Shown here: positions 8,535 through 22,344 of the stretch, piece by piece | Layout: each line of letters begins with the position of its first letter | Numbering within the stretch: position 1 is the stretch's first letter | From: a bacterium | Lineage (GTDB): Bacteria; Hinthialibacterota; Hinthialibacteria; OLB16 | DNA: 64,000 bases | Assembly: GCA_022072055.1 (NCBI GenBank) | Contig: JAJVIK010000010.1 | Coordinates: 62,001 to 126,000 of the forward strand | Reading direction: 5' to 3' | Program-made: the position numbers and the translations under genes | The notes under the pieces: generated by a model | The model's database searches: none | What the model was told of the DNA's origin: nothing | Seen by the model: only the letters and a program-made list of their open reading frames with translations

Positions 8535-9944
8535 TCAACCGTGACGACCGGCGGAATGGCCACCGGCCTGGCGGTTGCCCCACCAGTTGCCGGTGCCGCG
8601 ACGTTGCGGTGAGGATTTCCGCATCTCTCGAAGGAAGGCCGGGGGACGAAGTCCCGCGGTGGCCCCTTGTGGATCATCGGCGCCGGAGGCGTGAACCCCC
8701 TTGCTCTCCGACCAAGAAAGGGTCTTGCCTTGGCGGAACGAATACACGCCGAGGGAGATCGCCACCTGGGTGGCGTACCCGCGCGCCGAATCCAGATTGA
8801 GCTCGGCGTTTTCGCGAATGGCATCCAGCCAGTTCTTGCGGTGCTCGTTCTTCTCCGGCCCTTGGATTTCCACCTCCATCTGGTCGCTGTTGGCCTGCTT
8901 GAATTCCGTCTCGAACTCCTTCTGGCCGGTGATTCGGATCTTGTCGCCGCCTAGAAGATCGAGGGTCCCGTGTTCACCGTAAATGCGGTCGGAAATCCCC
9001 GCGTCGTTGGTCATCGAGGCCAGGATCGCGATGGTGTGCTTGCTGGGGTAGTCTATGAGCACAAACGAATTGTCGGGAACCTCACGGTCCGGGTGGCGGT
9101 AGATGCCGCCGCTCGCCGTGACCCTGAGCGGGAGTTCATTGTCGAAGGCAATCATGAAGGGGGCGAGCTTGTGGTAGAACAAGTCCGTGGCAATGCCGCC
9201 GGAGTAGTCGTAGTACTTGCGGAAACGGAAGTACCGGTCGGGATCCCACTTCCGCTTCGACGCGGGTCCGAGCCACATATTCCAATCCAGGTTCTCGCCC
9301 GGTCTGGCGTCCGGGTCAATATCCCAGTTCCACTCCCCGCCCTTGTTGTTGCGGCTGTAGCCGGTCGTGGTCCAAACCGGTTGGCCGATTTTCCCCTCGG
9401 CGATGGCCTGACGCGCGGCGCGATAGGCCCCATCGGCGGTGTGCTGAGAGCCAACCTGGAGCTTGAGGCCGGTTTCGAGGACTTTCTTGTGCATGGCGAG
9501 CGCCTCATAGGGGGTGTGCGCCATCGGCTTCTCGCAATACACATGGCGACCGGATTCCAGGGCCTCAATCGCAATCTTGGCGTGCCAGTGGTCCGGAGTG
9601 GCGACGATGATGCCATCCAAGTCCTTCCTTTCGAGCAGTTTGCGGTAATCCCGGTAGGTTTCGGCATTTCCGCCCGCCTTCTCGCGCCCCATCTCGGCTC
9701 GCTTGTCAAACACATCGCAAACCGCCACCACTTCGCAGTTCCAGTCCGCGCTGCTTTCGGTGAAACGGCCGATGAGACTGCGGCCCTGCCCCCCGCAGCC
9801 GATCGCGCCGATCCTGAACTTGTTGTTTGCTCCCTGGGTGTTGGCATACGACTTGGCGGTTTGGCTGAACATGCCCATCGCGGCCGTCCCCGCCGCGGCA
9901 ACTCTCAGGAAATCACGACGACTGACACTCTTGTGTTCCGTCAC
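8535..9944 (-). CDS. Gfo/Idh/MocA-family oxidoreductase, Tat-exported
   Basis: An NAD(P)-dependent sugar or polyol oxidoreductase of the exported subgroup. The GTG start at 9944 has GGAGG eight bases upstream; the frame is open to 10037. The 469-residue product begins with a twin-arginine signal (SVSRRDFLRV near residues 6-15) ending in an SYA-like site, followed by the Rossmann strand FRIGAIGCGGQGR. CEKPMAHTP, carrying the conserved Lys of the EKP motif, and a VGSQHTADGAYR segment follow. The C-terminal alpha/beta domain is complete. The tail after about residue 440 is low-complexity and Arg/Gly-rich. It stands alone between unrelated genes. The substrate cannot be inferred. Confidence 0.9.
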   Translation of the reverse strand: MTEHKSVSRRDFLRVAAAGTAAMGMFSQTAKSYANTQGANNKFRIGAIGCGGQGRSLIGRFTESSADWNCEVVAVCDVFDKRAEMGREKAGGNAETYRDYRKLLERKDLDGIIVATPDHWHAKIAIEALESGRHVYCEKPMAHTPYEALAMHKKVLETGLKLQVGSQHTADGAYRAARQAIAEGKIGQPVWTTTGYSRNNKGGEWNWDIDPDARPGENLDWNMWLGPASKRKWDPDRYFRFRKYYDYSGGIATDLFYHKLAPFMIAFDNELPLRVTASGGIYRHPDREVPDNSFVLIDYPSKHTIAILASMTNDAGISDRIYGEHGTLDLLGGDKIRITGQKEFETEFKQANSDQMEVEIQGPEKNEHRKNWLDAIRENAELNLDSARGYATQVAISLGVYSFRQGKTLSWSESKGVHASGADDPQGATAGLRPPAFLREMRKSSPQRRGTGNWWGNRQAGGHSAGRHG

Positions 9945-10076
9945 TGCCCTTTCCTCCATTTCGAGATCGAATGACGCCCGGGTCATGCTCGATGTGGAAT
10001 CGAGGGGATGACGGCGGACCAGCGAGAATGTTCGCACTCCGGGATGGCGCTGGCAAGCGGAAGAACGCCGGTGAGA

Positions 10077-10685
10077 TTACCTTGGAGTGGCTGAACCCGC
10101 GAACTCCGCGGGGACCTCAAAGGTCACCTTGTCATAAACCTCGGCCAATGGAAGGTCGCAGTCCAATGAGGCGATTCGCAGGCTCGCCTCGAGTCCAATG
10201 GCATCGGTGAGCAGCCAACCTCCCCGGGGTTGACGGGTGAATAGTTCCACGCGTGGGCTCTCCTGGGACACCAGCACATACTCTTGAAGGGATTCAATCG
10301 CGCGGTAGTGGCCGAACCTGGCCCCTCGATCATAGCTTTCGGTCGATTTGGACAGGACCTCGATGAGAACAGTGGGGTTCAGGAGCGTGTCGTGAAGGTT
10401 GTCCTCAAATCTCGGTTCGCCGCGTAGGGCGCTCAGATCCGGATAGGTGTACATCCCGGTCTCGGAGACTTTAACCCGCATATCCGACATATACACCTTG
10501 CAGGAACGGCCCATAAGCTTGGCGTGAATCTTGGCGAACACGTTGCCCACAATGAGAACGTGCGCCTCGGTCGCGCCCGACATCGCAAAGACTTCCCCGG
10601 CGTAATACTCACTCTTGGACTGCGCCTCCCGTTCCAGGGCCAGGTACTCTTCGGGGGTGTATTTGTGGTTGGGTCGGAACGACAT
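10077..10685 (-). CDS. Uma2-family (DUF820) endonuclease-like protein
   Basis: A 202-residue member of the Uma2 family, which has a restriction-endonuclease-like PD-(D/E)xK fold and is common in cyanobacteria and environmental bacteria. Typical features are YTPEEYLALEREAQSKSEY at the N-terminus, GEVFAMSGAT, a YPDLSA segment carrying the acidic residue, and PTVLIEVLSKST with the E...K pair. No partner gene or mobile element flanks it. Start and length are normal. Biological role and substrate are unknown for the family. Confidence 0.9.
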   Translation of the reverse strand: MSFRPNHKYTPEEYLALEREAQSKSEYYAGEVFAMSGATEAHVLIVGNVFAKIHAKLMGRSCKVYMSDMRVKVSETGMYTYPDLSALRGEPRFEDNLHDTLLNPTVLIEVLSKSTESYDRGARFGHYRAIESLQEYVLVSQESPRVELFTRQPRGGWLLTDAIGLEASLRIASLDCDLPLAEVYDKVTFEVPAEFAGSATPR

Positions 10686-10759
10686 GGTTCTTACCCCTTA
10701 CACTCAAAGGATACCGCCATGGGCGTGAGAAGGTCAAACCCGATTTCAGATGCCGGAGC

Positions 10760-11905
10760 TCAGCCCCTGGTCGCTATCGGGGCAAGTTCCACACCCATCT
10801 CCAGGACCACTTCCCGGACCGCGGCAAGCAGGGCAAGGATATCGGACTCGAAGATTCGTCCGATGGTCCCGATCCGGAAGCAATCCGCGTTGCTCACCTT
10901 GCCGGGATAAATGACATAGTTTCGCTCGTTGAGGCGGCGATAGAACTCCTCAAAGGAGAAATTCGGGTGCTCCGGATATCGGAATGAGGTAATGATCGGC
11001 CCTTGGAGTTCGGGAGTCAGGTATTCCTCGAATCCGATCTCGCGCATTCCACGAATGAGGACCTCGTGGTTGTGCGAGTAACGAGCGTGGCGCCCTTCCA
11101 CTCCGCCTTCCTGCTCCAGTTCGAGCAGCGCCTGGTGAAAGGCCAGGAGGGCATGGGTTGGGGGGGTGAAGCGGAACTGGCCATTGGACTCGAGGCCGCG
11201 CCATTGGGCGAGAATATCCAGGCTTAAGGTCCGCGCCCAACCCTCGGTTTCGAGGAGCGCCTCCTTTCTCGCCAAGACGAAGGCGAAACCCGGAACCCCC
11301 TCGATACACTTGTTCGCGGAAGAGACCAGGAAATCGATTTCGCCTCGCGCCAGATCGGTGGGGATCGCCCCAAAGCTGCTCATGGCGTCCACAACAAATC
11401 GAAGCGCCCGAGCGCGAACCATTCGACCCAGTTCCTCGATGGGGTTCAAAACTCCCGTGGTGGTCTCACAGTGAACCACGGCCACATGGGTGACCCCCGG
11501 GTGGGAGGCCAGCATACGATCCGCTTCATCGAGGGATGGACGCTGGTCTTCAGGGAATTCGAGCGCCAAGGTGTCGATCTTGTGGATGCGGGCCATCTGG
11601 ACCATCCGCTTGCCATAGGCGCCGTTCACAATAACCAAGAGTTTCCCCTCCGGAGGGATCGCGGATGAAAGGACCGCCTCGATGGCGAAGGTGCCGCTTC
11701 CTTGCATCGGGATGGCGGCGTATGTCTCACTGTCCACCCCACCGAGGGCGAGCAATCGGTCTCGAATATCCCGGACCAGGCCCATGAACTCGAAGTCCCG
11801 GGAGCCCAGGTCCCGCAGCATGGCCTGCTTGACAGTCCGGCTGGTGGTGAGTGGGCCGGGTGTGAAGAGCGGCTTGTCGTTGGAGGCGGCAATGGGGGGA
11901 TGCAT
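10760..11905 (-). CDS. phnW: 2-aminoethylphosphonate--pyruvate transaminase
   Basis: A PLP-dependent aminotransferase that converts 2-aminoethylphosphonate and pyruvate to phosphonoacetaldehyde and alanine. The 381-residue protein shows [10 protein letters not shown] near 13-22, [21 protein letters not shown] at 145-155, the PLP aspartate D173 in [10 protein letters not shown], and the Schiff-base lysine K199 in [12 protein letters not shown]. These details fit PhnW better than alanine-glyoxylate aminotransferase. No phosphonatase (phnX) or phosphonate transporter is adjacent, so it may work in phosphonate synthesis or with genes elsewhere. The next gene downstream is Uma2, 75 bases away. Confidence 0.88.
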   Translation of the reverse strand: MHPPIAASNDKPLFTPGPLTTSRTVKQAMLRDLGSRDFEFMGLVRDIRDRLLALGGVDSETYAAIPMQGSGTFAIEAVLSSAIPPEGKLLVIVNGAYGKRMVQMARIHKIDTLALEFPEDQRPSLDEADRMLASHPGVTHVAVVHCETTTGVLNPIEELGRMVRARALRFVVDAMSSFGAIPTDLARGEIDFLVSSANKCIEGVPGFAFVLARKEALLETEGWARTLSLDILAQWRGLESNGQFRFTPPTHALLAFHQALLELEQEGGVEGRHARYSHNHEVLIRGMREIGFEEYLTPELQGPIITSFRYPEHPNFSFEEFYRRLNERNYVIYPGKVSNADCFRIGTIGRIFESDILALLAAVREVVLEMGVELAPIATRG

Positions 11906-11944
11906 GTCTTGTTCTCCGTTCTTGAGATCGGAATGAGGTGAGAT

Positions 11945-12844
11945 TCAATCCATCCGGCGTGTTTGGCGGATTTCGCCGATTTCGAGCAGCCTTTTCACAC
12001 CGCTTTCGAGGCGGAGGACCAAGCGCCCCTGGGAGTCCAGGTCCTCGGCAATTCCCTCAATTCGACCCTCGCCGAGTTGGACCTCGGTCAGGTGGCCGAG
12101 GGTGTCGCACAGGAAGCGCGCCTTGCGGATCAAGGTCTCGCCGCCATGAGCCTCCAGATCGGTCCAGGCCCGGTCAAGACGGTTCAGAATGCCCGCCAGG
12201 AGAGGGTCTCGGTCCACAAGGCGGCCCAAGAGAATGCTCACCGAGCTCGCCAGGGTCCGGATTTCGCGCGGGAAGTCCGCTTCACTGAGATTCACATTGA
12301 GTCCGATTCCGAGCACCAGGCGCGTGCCGCCGTCGGCTTCCGTTTTGCTTTCGCACAGGATCCCGCCGAGCTTCCTTCCATCGCGGAGCGCTTGGTCGTG
12401 CGCCGCGCGCGCCACAACATCGTTGGGCCATTTGAGCCGAGCCGGAACCCCAAGGGCCTCAAGCTCTTCGATTACGCTGCATGCGCCGGCAAGGGTGGCC
12501 AGTCCGGAGAGGGGGGTCTTAGGCCTGAGGACCACGCTGAAAAGGAGATTCGCGCGGGGGGGCGCGAACCAGCGTCGTCCCTGACGGCCTTTCCCTTGGC
12601 TCTGGAACTCCGCCGCCAACACCAAGCCATGTGGAGCATCCTCCGGCTCGCGGTTCATCAGGAGGGTGTTGGTGGAGGGGATTTCCTCAAGGATTTCCAG
12701 GTTGGAACCGATTCTTTGGGAGGCCAAGTGTGATAGGATGCGAGCGCGGTCCAGGCGCGCGACTTGCGCGCGCCTCGCGTCGGAGTGTTCCGTGGGAACC
12801 TTCCCCCTATCCGCGGCGGAAAGGAATGCGGTGGTTTTACTCAT
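11945..12844 (-). CDS. birA: biotin--[acetyl-CoA-carboxylase] ligase
   Basis: Joins biotin to the carrier protein of acetyl-CoA carboxylase through biotinyl-AMP. The protein contains PSTNT, the adenylate-binding GKGRQGRRWFAPP loop, LKWPNDV, KLGGILCES and VLGIGLNVN, all hallmarks of the catalytic domain, then a small C-terminal SH3-like domain. There is no N-terminal helix-turn-helix, so it is a class I ligase and not a repressor. I start it at the ATG at 12844 (299 residues), but no good ribosome site precedes this and the first 30 residues look unconserved, so the true start may be inside. The frame stays open to 13183 across fliW. Confidence 0.85.
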   Translation of the reverse strand: MSKTTAFLSAADRGKVPTEHSDARRAQVARLDRARILSHLASQRIGSNLEILEEIPSTNTLLMNREPEDAPHGLVLAAEFQSQGKGRQGRRWFAPPRANLLFSVVLRPKTPLSGLATLAGACSVIEELEALGVPARLKWPNDVVARAAHDQALRDGRKLGGILCESKTEADGGTRLVLGIGLNVNLSEADFPREIRTLASSVSILLGRLVDRDPLLAGILNRLDRAWTDLEAHGGETLIRKARFLCDTLGHLTEVQLGEGRIEGIAEDLDSQGRLVLRLESGVKRLLEIGEIRQTRRMD

Positions 12845-13328
12845 GTCCGAGGTCGAGGCGGTCACTATCCAGACGGAACGGTTCGGGGAGATCCGGGCGC
12901 CCAAGAACGAAGTCCTGCACTTCGCCGAGGGTTTGGTCGGGTTCGCCGAGCACAAGAATTTTGTCCTGGTCCAGGAAGCCGCGTACTCCCCCTTTCTGTG
13001 GCTGCAGTCCGCGGATGACCCCCATCTCTCGTTCGTGGTGGTGGATCCGCTGGAATTCATGCCCGAATACCGTGTCGAGATCAAGCCATCCGAGATCGCT
13101 TCCCTGGACCTGGAGAGCCTGGATAAAGCCAAGGTCCTGGTCATCGTGGTGGTCCGCGAGAATCCCGAGGAGATCACAGCCAACCTTCAGGGGCCGCTGG
13201 TTCTGAATCTGGAGAAATGCCTCGGAAAACAGGTGGTGCTGCTTTCCGACCGTTACCACACCCGTCACCGCATCCTGGATGAAATCGAGGATGACGCCAC
13301 CGGCCCCCGGGCGGAATCGGAGGGCTGA
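12843..13328 (+). CDS. fliW: flagellar assembly factor and CsrA antagonist FliW
   Basis: FliW binds flagellin and CsrA, relieving CsrA repression of flagellin translation. The 161-residue protein shows the family order IQTERFGEIR, FAEGLVGF, FLWLQSADDP, FVVVDPLEF, and the C-terminal GPLVLNLE segment followed by QVVLLSDRYHTRH. It is followed three bases later by csrA, the usual partner. The ATG at 12843 shares the palindrome CATG with the presumed birA start on the other strand, so each promoter must lie within the other gene. A flagellin gene is expected elsewhere in the genome. Confidence 0.93.
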   Translation: MSEVEAVTIQTERFGEIRAPKNEVLHFAEGLVGFAEHKNFVLVQEAAYSPFLWLQSADDPHLSFVVVDPLEFMPEYRVEIKPSEIASLDLESLDKAKVLVIVVVRENPEEITANLQGPLVLNLEKCLGKQVVLLSDRYHTRHRILDEIEDDATGPRAESEG

Positions 13329-13331
13329 GGC

Positions 13332-13589
13332 GTGCTGGTTCTTTCGAGGAAGAAGGATGAAGTCATCGTTGTCGGCGATGACATCGAGATCACGGTTGTC
13401 GATATCCGGGGCGATCAGGTCAAGATCGGGGTCTCAGCCCCGCGCTCGGTCTCCATCCACCGCAAGGAGGTTTTCGACGCCATCCGGAACGAAAACCGAG
13501 AGGCGGCCAAGAGCGCGGCGGGCGAGGTGGGCAGGCTCGCCGAGGCCCTCCGGAAACGTCGTGGAGTGGACCAAGGGCAACCGGCTTAG
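13332..13589 (+). CDS. csrA: carbon storage regulator (translational regulator)
   Basis: A dimeric RNA-binding protein that blocks ribosome sites at GGA motifs. [10 protein letters not shown] at the start, [20 protein letters not shown] and [12 protein letters not shown] match CsrA closely, including the conserved start and the HRKEV segment. The start is GTG at 13332, three bases after the fliW stop, so the pair is co-translated. At 85 residues it is longer than the common 60-75 because of an Ala/Glu/Arg-rich tail. Its last four bases overlap the end of the convergent sugar-binding protein gene. Confidence 0.95.
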   Translation: MLVLSRKKDEVIVVGDDIEITVVDIRGDQVKIGVSAPRSVSIHRKEVFDAIRNENREAAKSAAGEVGRLAEALRKRRGVDQGQPA

Positions 13590-14548
13590 AAGTCGAACTC
13601 GTCGATATTCGCGGCGTCGAAGACCTTCGGGTCGCCGAGTAGGATCTCGGTTCCCCGGACTTTCACCCTCCCCAGCCTCCCGGCCTCGAATTCCGCTCCG
13701 CTAATCCCCTCCCTGACCAACCGAACCCCGGCATGGACCGTGAGGTAGCCCAGGTCCACCGGGTTCCAGAGAACCATCTGCTTCACTGTGCCGTCCTTGA
13801 TGTACGGCCTCATCGAATTGGGGGTTGAAAGGCCCGTGAGGAAAACTTTCCCGGAGGCTTGGGCCTTGCGCAGCCCCTCGGCGGCTCCGGGAAGCGCGAC
13901 TGAAGTGAGCGCGAAGATGCCCTGCAGGTCAGGGTAGCTCTTGAGCGAATCCATGGTCACCTGGGTGGCCAGCGCCTGGTCCTCGGCGGTGGCCTTGGGA
14001 ACCTCCGAGAGGTTCTTGAGGTTCGGGTAGGTGGCCTGGCGGTATTTCTCCATGGCGGCCATCCACATGTTCTGATTGTGGGCGGTAAGCGGCCCGGTGA
14101 GGATCAGGTACTTGCCGTCCGTTCCGATCCCCTTGGCCATGATGTCCATGAGTGTCTTCGCCACGGCATCGTTGTCGGCCTGGTTTACAAAGAAGTCGCG
14201 GCTTTCCTCGGCGGAGTCGGCATCCCATGTGACCACCTTGATCCCACGTTGGCGGGCCTTGCGGAGCGCGGGGGCGATGGCGTCCGGGTCCACGGCGGCC
14301 ACCGCGATCACATCAAAGCGGCGCGCGATCCAAGTCTCGATCAGCGCGGTTTGACGGGAGACATCCGGGCTGTCCGGTCCGTCATATTCAAGGGAGACCC
14401 CGAGTTCCTCGGCGGCCTCGCGGACCCCCTTCTCACAGGCGCGGAAATAGTCGATCCCGACCAGCTTGGGCATGACCGCCACCTTGATCTCCTTGGCTGG
14501 GAGCGGCAGGGCAAGAAGCAGGGACGCAAGAAGGCACACCAGACGCAT
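13586..14548 (-). CDS. periplasmic sugar-binding protein of an ABC importer, LsrB/RhaS-like
   Basis: A 320-residue substrate-binding protein of the ribose/rhamnose/AI-2 group. The ATG at 14548 has GGAGG nine bases before it and opens a Sec signal ([20 protein letters not shown]). The mature part begins with [21 protein letters not shown], then [28 protein letters not shown] and VTWDADS, typical of the type I periplasmic fold. No ATPase or permease gene is adjacent, so it is an orphan binding protein here. It converges on csrA and overlaps it by four bases. Ligand specificity is a guess. Confidence 0.86.
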   Translation of the reverse strand: MRLVCLLASLLLALPLPAKEIKVAVMPKLVGIDYFRACEKGVREAAEELGVSLEYDGPDSPDVSRQTALIETWIARRFDVIAVAAVDPDAIAPALRKARQRGIKVVTWDADSAEESRDFFVNQADNDAVAKTLMDIMAKGIGTDGKYLILTGPLTAHNQNMWMAAMEKYRQATYPNLKNLSEVPKATAEDQALATQVTMDSLKSYPDLQGIFALTSVALPGAAEGLRKAQASGKVFLTGLSTPNSMRPYIKDGTVKQMVLWNPVDLGYLTVHAGVRLVREGISGAEFEAGRLGRVKVRGTEILLGDPKVFDAANIDEFDF

Positions 14549-14641
14549 GGGAATGGACCTCCGACACAAGTAATGGCTCGGGGATGAGTTTCAAAGAACC
14601 GCGCGGTGTTTGCAAGGCGATTCGCGGCGACTCCCTTTTGA

Positions 14642-16591
<1,950 letters not shown>

Positions 16592-16702
16592 AAGTTGGCC
16601 GGAGAGGCGTTGATGATGACTTGAGGCGCATGCCGGCTCCCCTATCCGGTCGGTTCGCGAGGCCGCTTGACCGAATACGGGGGATGGGGTTATCACCCAC
16701 CC

Positions 16703-19235
<2,533 letters not shown>

Positions 19236-19256
19236 TAGCGTTCCTGGCCGCCGGTC

Positions 19257-19505
19257 TCACTTCTCATGCGGTCCCACATCGATCAGCGTGATTGTGTCAC
19301 CGTGGAGCTCAAAGTAGAGGCGGTAGCTGCGTGTCACGCGGGCCTGCCAGAGGTTTCCCTCGCCGGCGCGCTTGTGAGTTCGTAGGGAGGGGTGATGAGG
19401 GTTCACCCGAAGTTGTTGGATGGCCGTGTCGGCGCGTCTCTGGAGCGAAGGCGTCATCTTGCGGTACGACCGATTGAAGGATGCGGAAAAAATGAGGTCG
19501 TACAT
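19257..19505 (-). CDS. RelE/ParE-superfamily toxin
   Basis: An 82-residue protein with the RelE/ParE fold pattern: a short strand (YDLIFSASFNRSYRKM), a helix with LQRRADTAIQQLRVNP, then HKRAGEGNLWQARVTRSYRLYF and a final strand ITLIDVGPHE. Arg residues in the RVTRSYRLYF strand and the near-terminal HE fit an mRNA-cleaving toxin. The gene begins 12 bases after its antitoxin on the minus strand, the normal antitoxin-first order. It is complete. It could act as a ribosome-dependent RNase (RelE) or on gyrase (ParE); RelE is more likely from the basic residues. Confidence 0.82.
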   Translation of the reverse strand: MYDLIFSASFNRSYRKMTPSLQRRADTAIQQLRVNPHHPSLRTHKRAGEGNLWQARVTRSYRLYFELHGDTITLIDVGPHEK

Positions 19506-19517
19506 CGTTTCGCGAAT

Positions 19518-19808
19518 CTATTTTTTCAGTGAATCAAGGTGTCGTTGTATTTCAGCGGCGGTCTTGAATGGTCCCGAAACACGGCCTTCCGCGACATCTT
19601 CGAGGCCCTGGCGAATACCCGCTCGCATCTTGGGGCCGATCGGCTCATCGGTGATTGAGAAGGTGTCCAAATCGGTCTTGCGCGTGATGACGGCTTTGTC
19701 CCGCCGTAGGGCAACCTCGACATAGTCGCCGGTTTCGATACCGAGACGATCACGTATTGTCTTGGGGATAACCACTTCGTTCCTGGAACCGACTTTAACG
19801 ACGGGCAT
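19518..19808 (-). CDS. AbrB/MazE-type antitoxin
   Basis: A 96-residue protein with an N-terminal swapped-hairpin AbrB domain (VGSRNEVVIPKTIRDRLGIETGDYVEV at 6-32). The C-terminal part, DSL-rich and partly disordered, would wrap the toxin. The ATG has CAGGAG eight bases upstream. It precedes the RelE-like toxin and should bind DNA at its own promoter. A perfect inverted repeat at 19847-19865 is a candidate operator. An AbrB antitoxin with a RelE toxin is a known mixed pairing. Confidence 0.85.
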   Translation of the reverse strand: MPVVKVGSRNEVVIPKTIRDRLGIETGDYVEVALRRDKAVITRKTDLDTFSITDEPIGPKMRAGIRQGLEDVAEGRVSGPFKTAAEIQRHLDSLKK

Positions 19809-19846
19809 TTTTCACTCCTGGGCGTGTTTCCGAGGGGACTCGGCCC

Positions 19847-19865
19847 GCAAGTATTGCTGACTTGC
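19847..19865. promoter_or_regulatory. inverted repeat, candidate operator of the toxin-antitoxin pair
   Basis: GCAAGT at 19847-19852 and ACTTGC at 19860-19865 form a perfect six-base inverted repeat with a seven-base spacer, 39-57 bases before the antitoxin ATG. AbrB-type antitoxins usually bind such repeats. The role is inferred from position. Confidence 0.4.
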
Positions 19866-20045
19866 TTCTCCAAGGGTACCACATCGTGGGAACACGGACA
19901 AACTGAGATGGACGGCCCGCTCATTTTCCAACGAATGCGGCGTGTCTGGCGTCACAACTTCTCAGCCTCGGCGCTTGACCCGCATCCCGCTTGAGCGAAA
20001 ATCCCTGTTGGTCCCACCGCCCAGGGAATCGAGGAGGCCACCGTG

Positions 20046-20921
20046 ATGTTCCCCACCCTTCTTTTGCTCCAGGTTTTCCAAGGTCTGCCCCAGGCCGCCG
20101 AGGTGGTGGTCCTTGCGCCCACGGATCCGGTTGCGGTTCAACTGTATGTCTTTGGCGAGGCCTCGCGCCACCCTAACGAGCAACTCGATGAGGTGCTTGC
20201 CACGGTCAAGCGTTGCGGGTACTCCCAAGTGCAGGCCTGGCTGGACTACTTCGATTCGGAAGAGTCGGCCAAGGTCTTGGATAACCTTCTCAAGAAACAT
20301 GGCCTGACACTCCCGGCGGCGTATTCGGGGGCCAACCTTCACGATCCGGAGCAGGCGGAGAAGGCTATCGCCTCGATCCTTTCCCGCGCGAAACGAGGCG
20401 CCGAGCATGGGTTGCGGGTTGTGGTGGTGAACCCCGACCCGATCCAGGGTGAAAAGACCGATGACCAACTCATGACCCAAGCCAAGAACCTCGACCGCTT
20501 GGGGAAGGCGCTGGCGGAGTTGGGGCTTCGTCTCGCCATTCACCAGCACGCCCCCGAGATGGCCTCCGGCGCGCGGGAGTGGTATCACATGCTTCGCAAC
20601 ACGGACCCGGAGCGGGTCTTCTTCTGTCTCGACACGCACTGGGTTCTACGAGGAGGGCAAGACCCCTATCAGCTCCTTGAGGACGCCGGGAACCGTGTGA
20701 TTGATCTGCACCTGCGGAACTCCACCGGAGGGGTCTGGGCCGAGGAGCTTGGCGATGGGGACATCGATTATCGGAAGGTCAGCGAGATCCTGGAAAGAAT
20801 CGGGTACAGAGGATACCTGACCGTGGAGCTCGCGCACGAAAAGGGCACCCAGGTCACTCGCTCACTGGAGGAGAACCTGAAACGCAGCCGCGAGTATGTA
20901 CGGGAGGTTTTTGGGAGGTAG
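20046..20921 (+). CDS. sugar phosphate isomerase/epimerase-like TIM-barrel protein
   Basis: A 291-residue member of the xylose isomerase-like/AP endonuclease 2 barrel family. Metal-site residues are suggested by IHQHAPEM near 170, FCLDTHW near 205, HLRNS, and YLTVELAHE near the end. The ATG at 20046 has AGGAGG eight bases before it; a GTG just upstream is also possible. The first 20 residues are hydrophobic (FPTLLLLQVFQG), so it may be exported, unlike most of the family. It converges on a Gfo/Idh/MocA gene with only 16 bases between them; such enzymes often act together on inositol-like or keto sugars. Confidence 0.82.
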   Translation: MFPTLLLLQVFQGLPQAAEVVVLAPTDPVAVQLYVFGEASRHPNEQLDEVLATVKRCGYSQVQAWLDYFDSEESAKVLDNLLKKHGLTLPAAYSGANLHDPEQAEKAIASILSRAKRGAEHGLRVVVVNPDPIQGEKTDDQLMTQAKNLDRLGKALAELGLRLAIHQHAPEMASGAREWYHMLRNTDPERVFFCLDTHWVLRGGQDPYQLLEDAGNRVIDLHLRNSTGGVWAEELGDGDIDYRKVSEILERIGYRGYLTVELAHEKGTQVTRSLEENLKRSREYVREVFGR

Positions 20922-20937
20922 CGCGCCTCCATGAAAT

Positions 20938-22239
20938 TCAACTAATCACCGGTAGTTCATACCCCTTGCGCCGTGGGCGCGAGCGCAGCGCGTTGGCCTC
21001 CTCATCGCCGACAAACGACTCGGCCGCCGGGTCCCACTTGAGGGGGCGTCCAAGCTCCCGCGCGATGTTGATGAGGTGGCAGATCACCGAGGAATTGTGA
21101 CCGACCTCCGCGCTCGCGTTGGGTTTCTGTCTCGTGCGCATGCAATCCACCCAGTTCTGGAGGTGCGGTCCGGCGACACTGGCGTAGATCGCCTTGTCAT
21201 CCGGTTCGGGCGCGCCGTTGATGAGTTCCGGTGGATCGCTGACCAACTTATTCCGGTTGATCTCCAGTCGCCCTTTCTCCCCGATGAAGATTCCTCCCAG
21301 ACCGGGCCCTTCCTCCAACCCATACTCGCATTTCACAACAACCCCGCTCGCATAGTGCAGCGAGACCTTGGCGTTCGGACCGGGATCCTCCAGGAATCGA
21401 ACCTCGGTCGGGGTGGTGTCATCGGTTCCCAGGGCGCGTTGGACCTGGTCAAAGGCGTGGGTCCCCCAGCCGGTGACCCCGAAGCTCAGGCCGCCGCCAT
21501 CATAGGCGCGCCATTTGCCCCATTTGTCCAGGCCAGGATGCAGGTTCTTGGTGTAGGGGACGAGCTCGGTTTGATGGCACCACATGTCCCAGTTGAGTTC
21601 CTCGGGGACCATCTCTGCCTCGCCCGGACTCCACTCCTCGGGTCCAATGAAATTCGGGCAAAGCACAGTGTGGACCTTCCCAAGCGCGCCGTTCTTGACC
21701 AGATCGCTCCCGAAGTTGTCGATGGGGACCGAGCGCTGCTGGGTGCCGACCTGGAGGATTCTCTGGTAGCGCTGCTCGGCGCGGACCAAATACCGGCCTT
21801 CTTCAATTGTGAGGGTTAGGGGTTTCTCGGAGTAGACATCCAGCCCGGCCTGCATCGAGTGGATGCAGATGAGCGCGCGTGCGTGGGTGGTGGTGGCGAC
21901 AATTGCGGCGTCGAGCTTCTCCTTCTCGAACATTGCGCGGTAGTCCTGGTAGTGGGGGAGTTTTTCGGTGGCGAGATCGGGGCGCTTTTCGGCCACCCAC
22001 TTGTTGTATTTTCGACACTGGCGGAGGTCACAATCCGCGAGCGCGACCAGTCTGACATCTTTGGGGGATTCGTCGAGGAGTGAATGGGCGCGTCCGCCGG
22101 GACCGATCAGTCCGATGTGGATGCGATCATTGGCCCCGGGGCCTTCGGGCCCGGCAAGCACCCGGCGTGGAATGATGAGCGGGGCGACTGTGAGGGAGAG
22201 GCCAACGGCACCCTGACGAAGGAAATCGCGACGGCGCAT
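20938..22239 (-). CDS. Gfo/Idh/MocA-family oxidoreductase, Tat-exported
   Basis: A 433-residue exported oxidoreductase. A twin-arginine signal MRRRDFLRQG opens the protein, followed by the Rossmann strand IHIGLIGPGGRAHS near 40-53. SEKPLTLTIEEGR carries the EKP lysine, and VGTQQRS and GWGTHAFDQVQ are further family marks. It is the last gene of the minus-strand run starting at 33153, 105 bases after the PhyH gene. It is a distant paralogue of the protein at 8535-9944. The substrate is probably a sugar derived from whatever the operon degrades. Confidence 0.9.
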   Translation of the reverse strand: MRRRDFLRQGAVGLSLTVAPLIIPRRVLAGPEGPGANDRIHIGLIGPGGRAHSLLDESPKDVRLVALADCDLRQCRKYNKWVAEKRPDLATEKLPHYQDYRAMFEKEKLDAAIVATTTHARALICIHSMQAGLDVYSEKPLTLTIEEGRYLVRAEQRYQRILQVGTQQRSVPIDNFGSDLVKNGALGKVHTVLCPNFIGPEEWSPGEAEMVPEELNWDMWCHQTELVPYTKNLHPGLDKWGKWRAYDGGGLSFGVTGWGTHAFDQVQRALGTDDTTPTEVRFLEDPGPNAKVSLHYASGVVVKCEYGLEEGPGLGGIFIGEKGRLEINRNKLVSDPPELINGAPEPDDKAIYASVAGPHLQNWVDCMRTRQKPNASAEVGHNSSVICHLINIARELGRPLKWDPAAESFVGDEEANALRSRPRRKGYELPVIS

Positions 22240-22344
22240 GGGGAGAAACCTCCTAAACGATGGCTAAATGGTACGATATTAACAGATTATGATCGAACGA
22301 TCCATCTGATTTGTTTGAGAAAGACTCTCGTCTTTTGGTCCCCC

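Noticed and set aside
8970-9974. A 334-codon open frame antisense to the Gfo/Idh/MocA gene
   Set aside because: A mirror of the real coding frame, with no conserved pattern.
12666-12842. N-terminal extension of FliW to 12666
   Set aside because: The extra residues are antisense to birA coding sequence and have no likeness to FliW; homology begins at the ATG at 12843.
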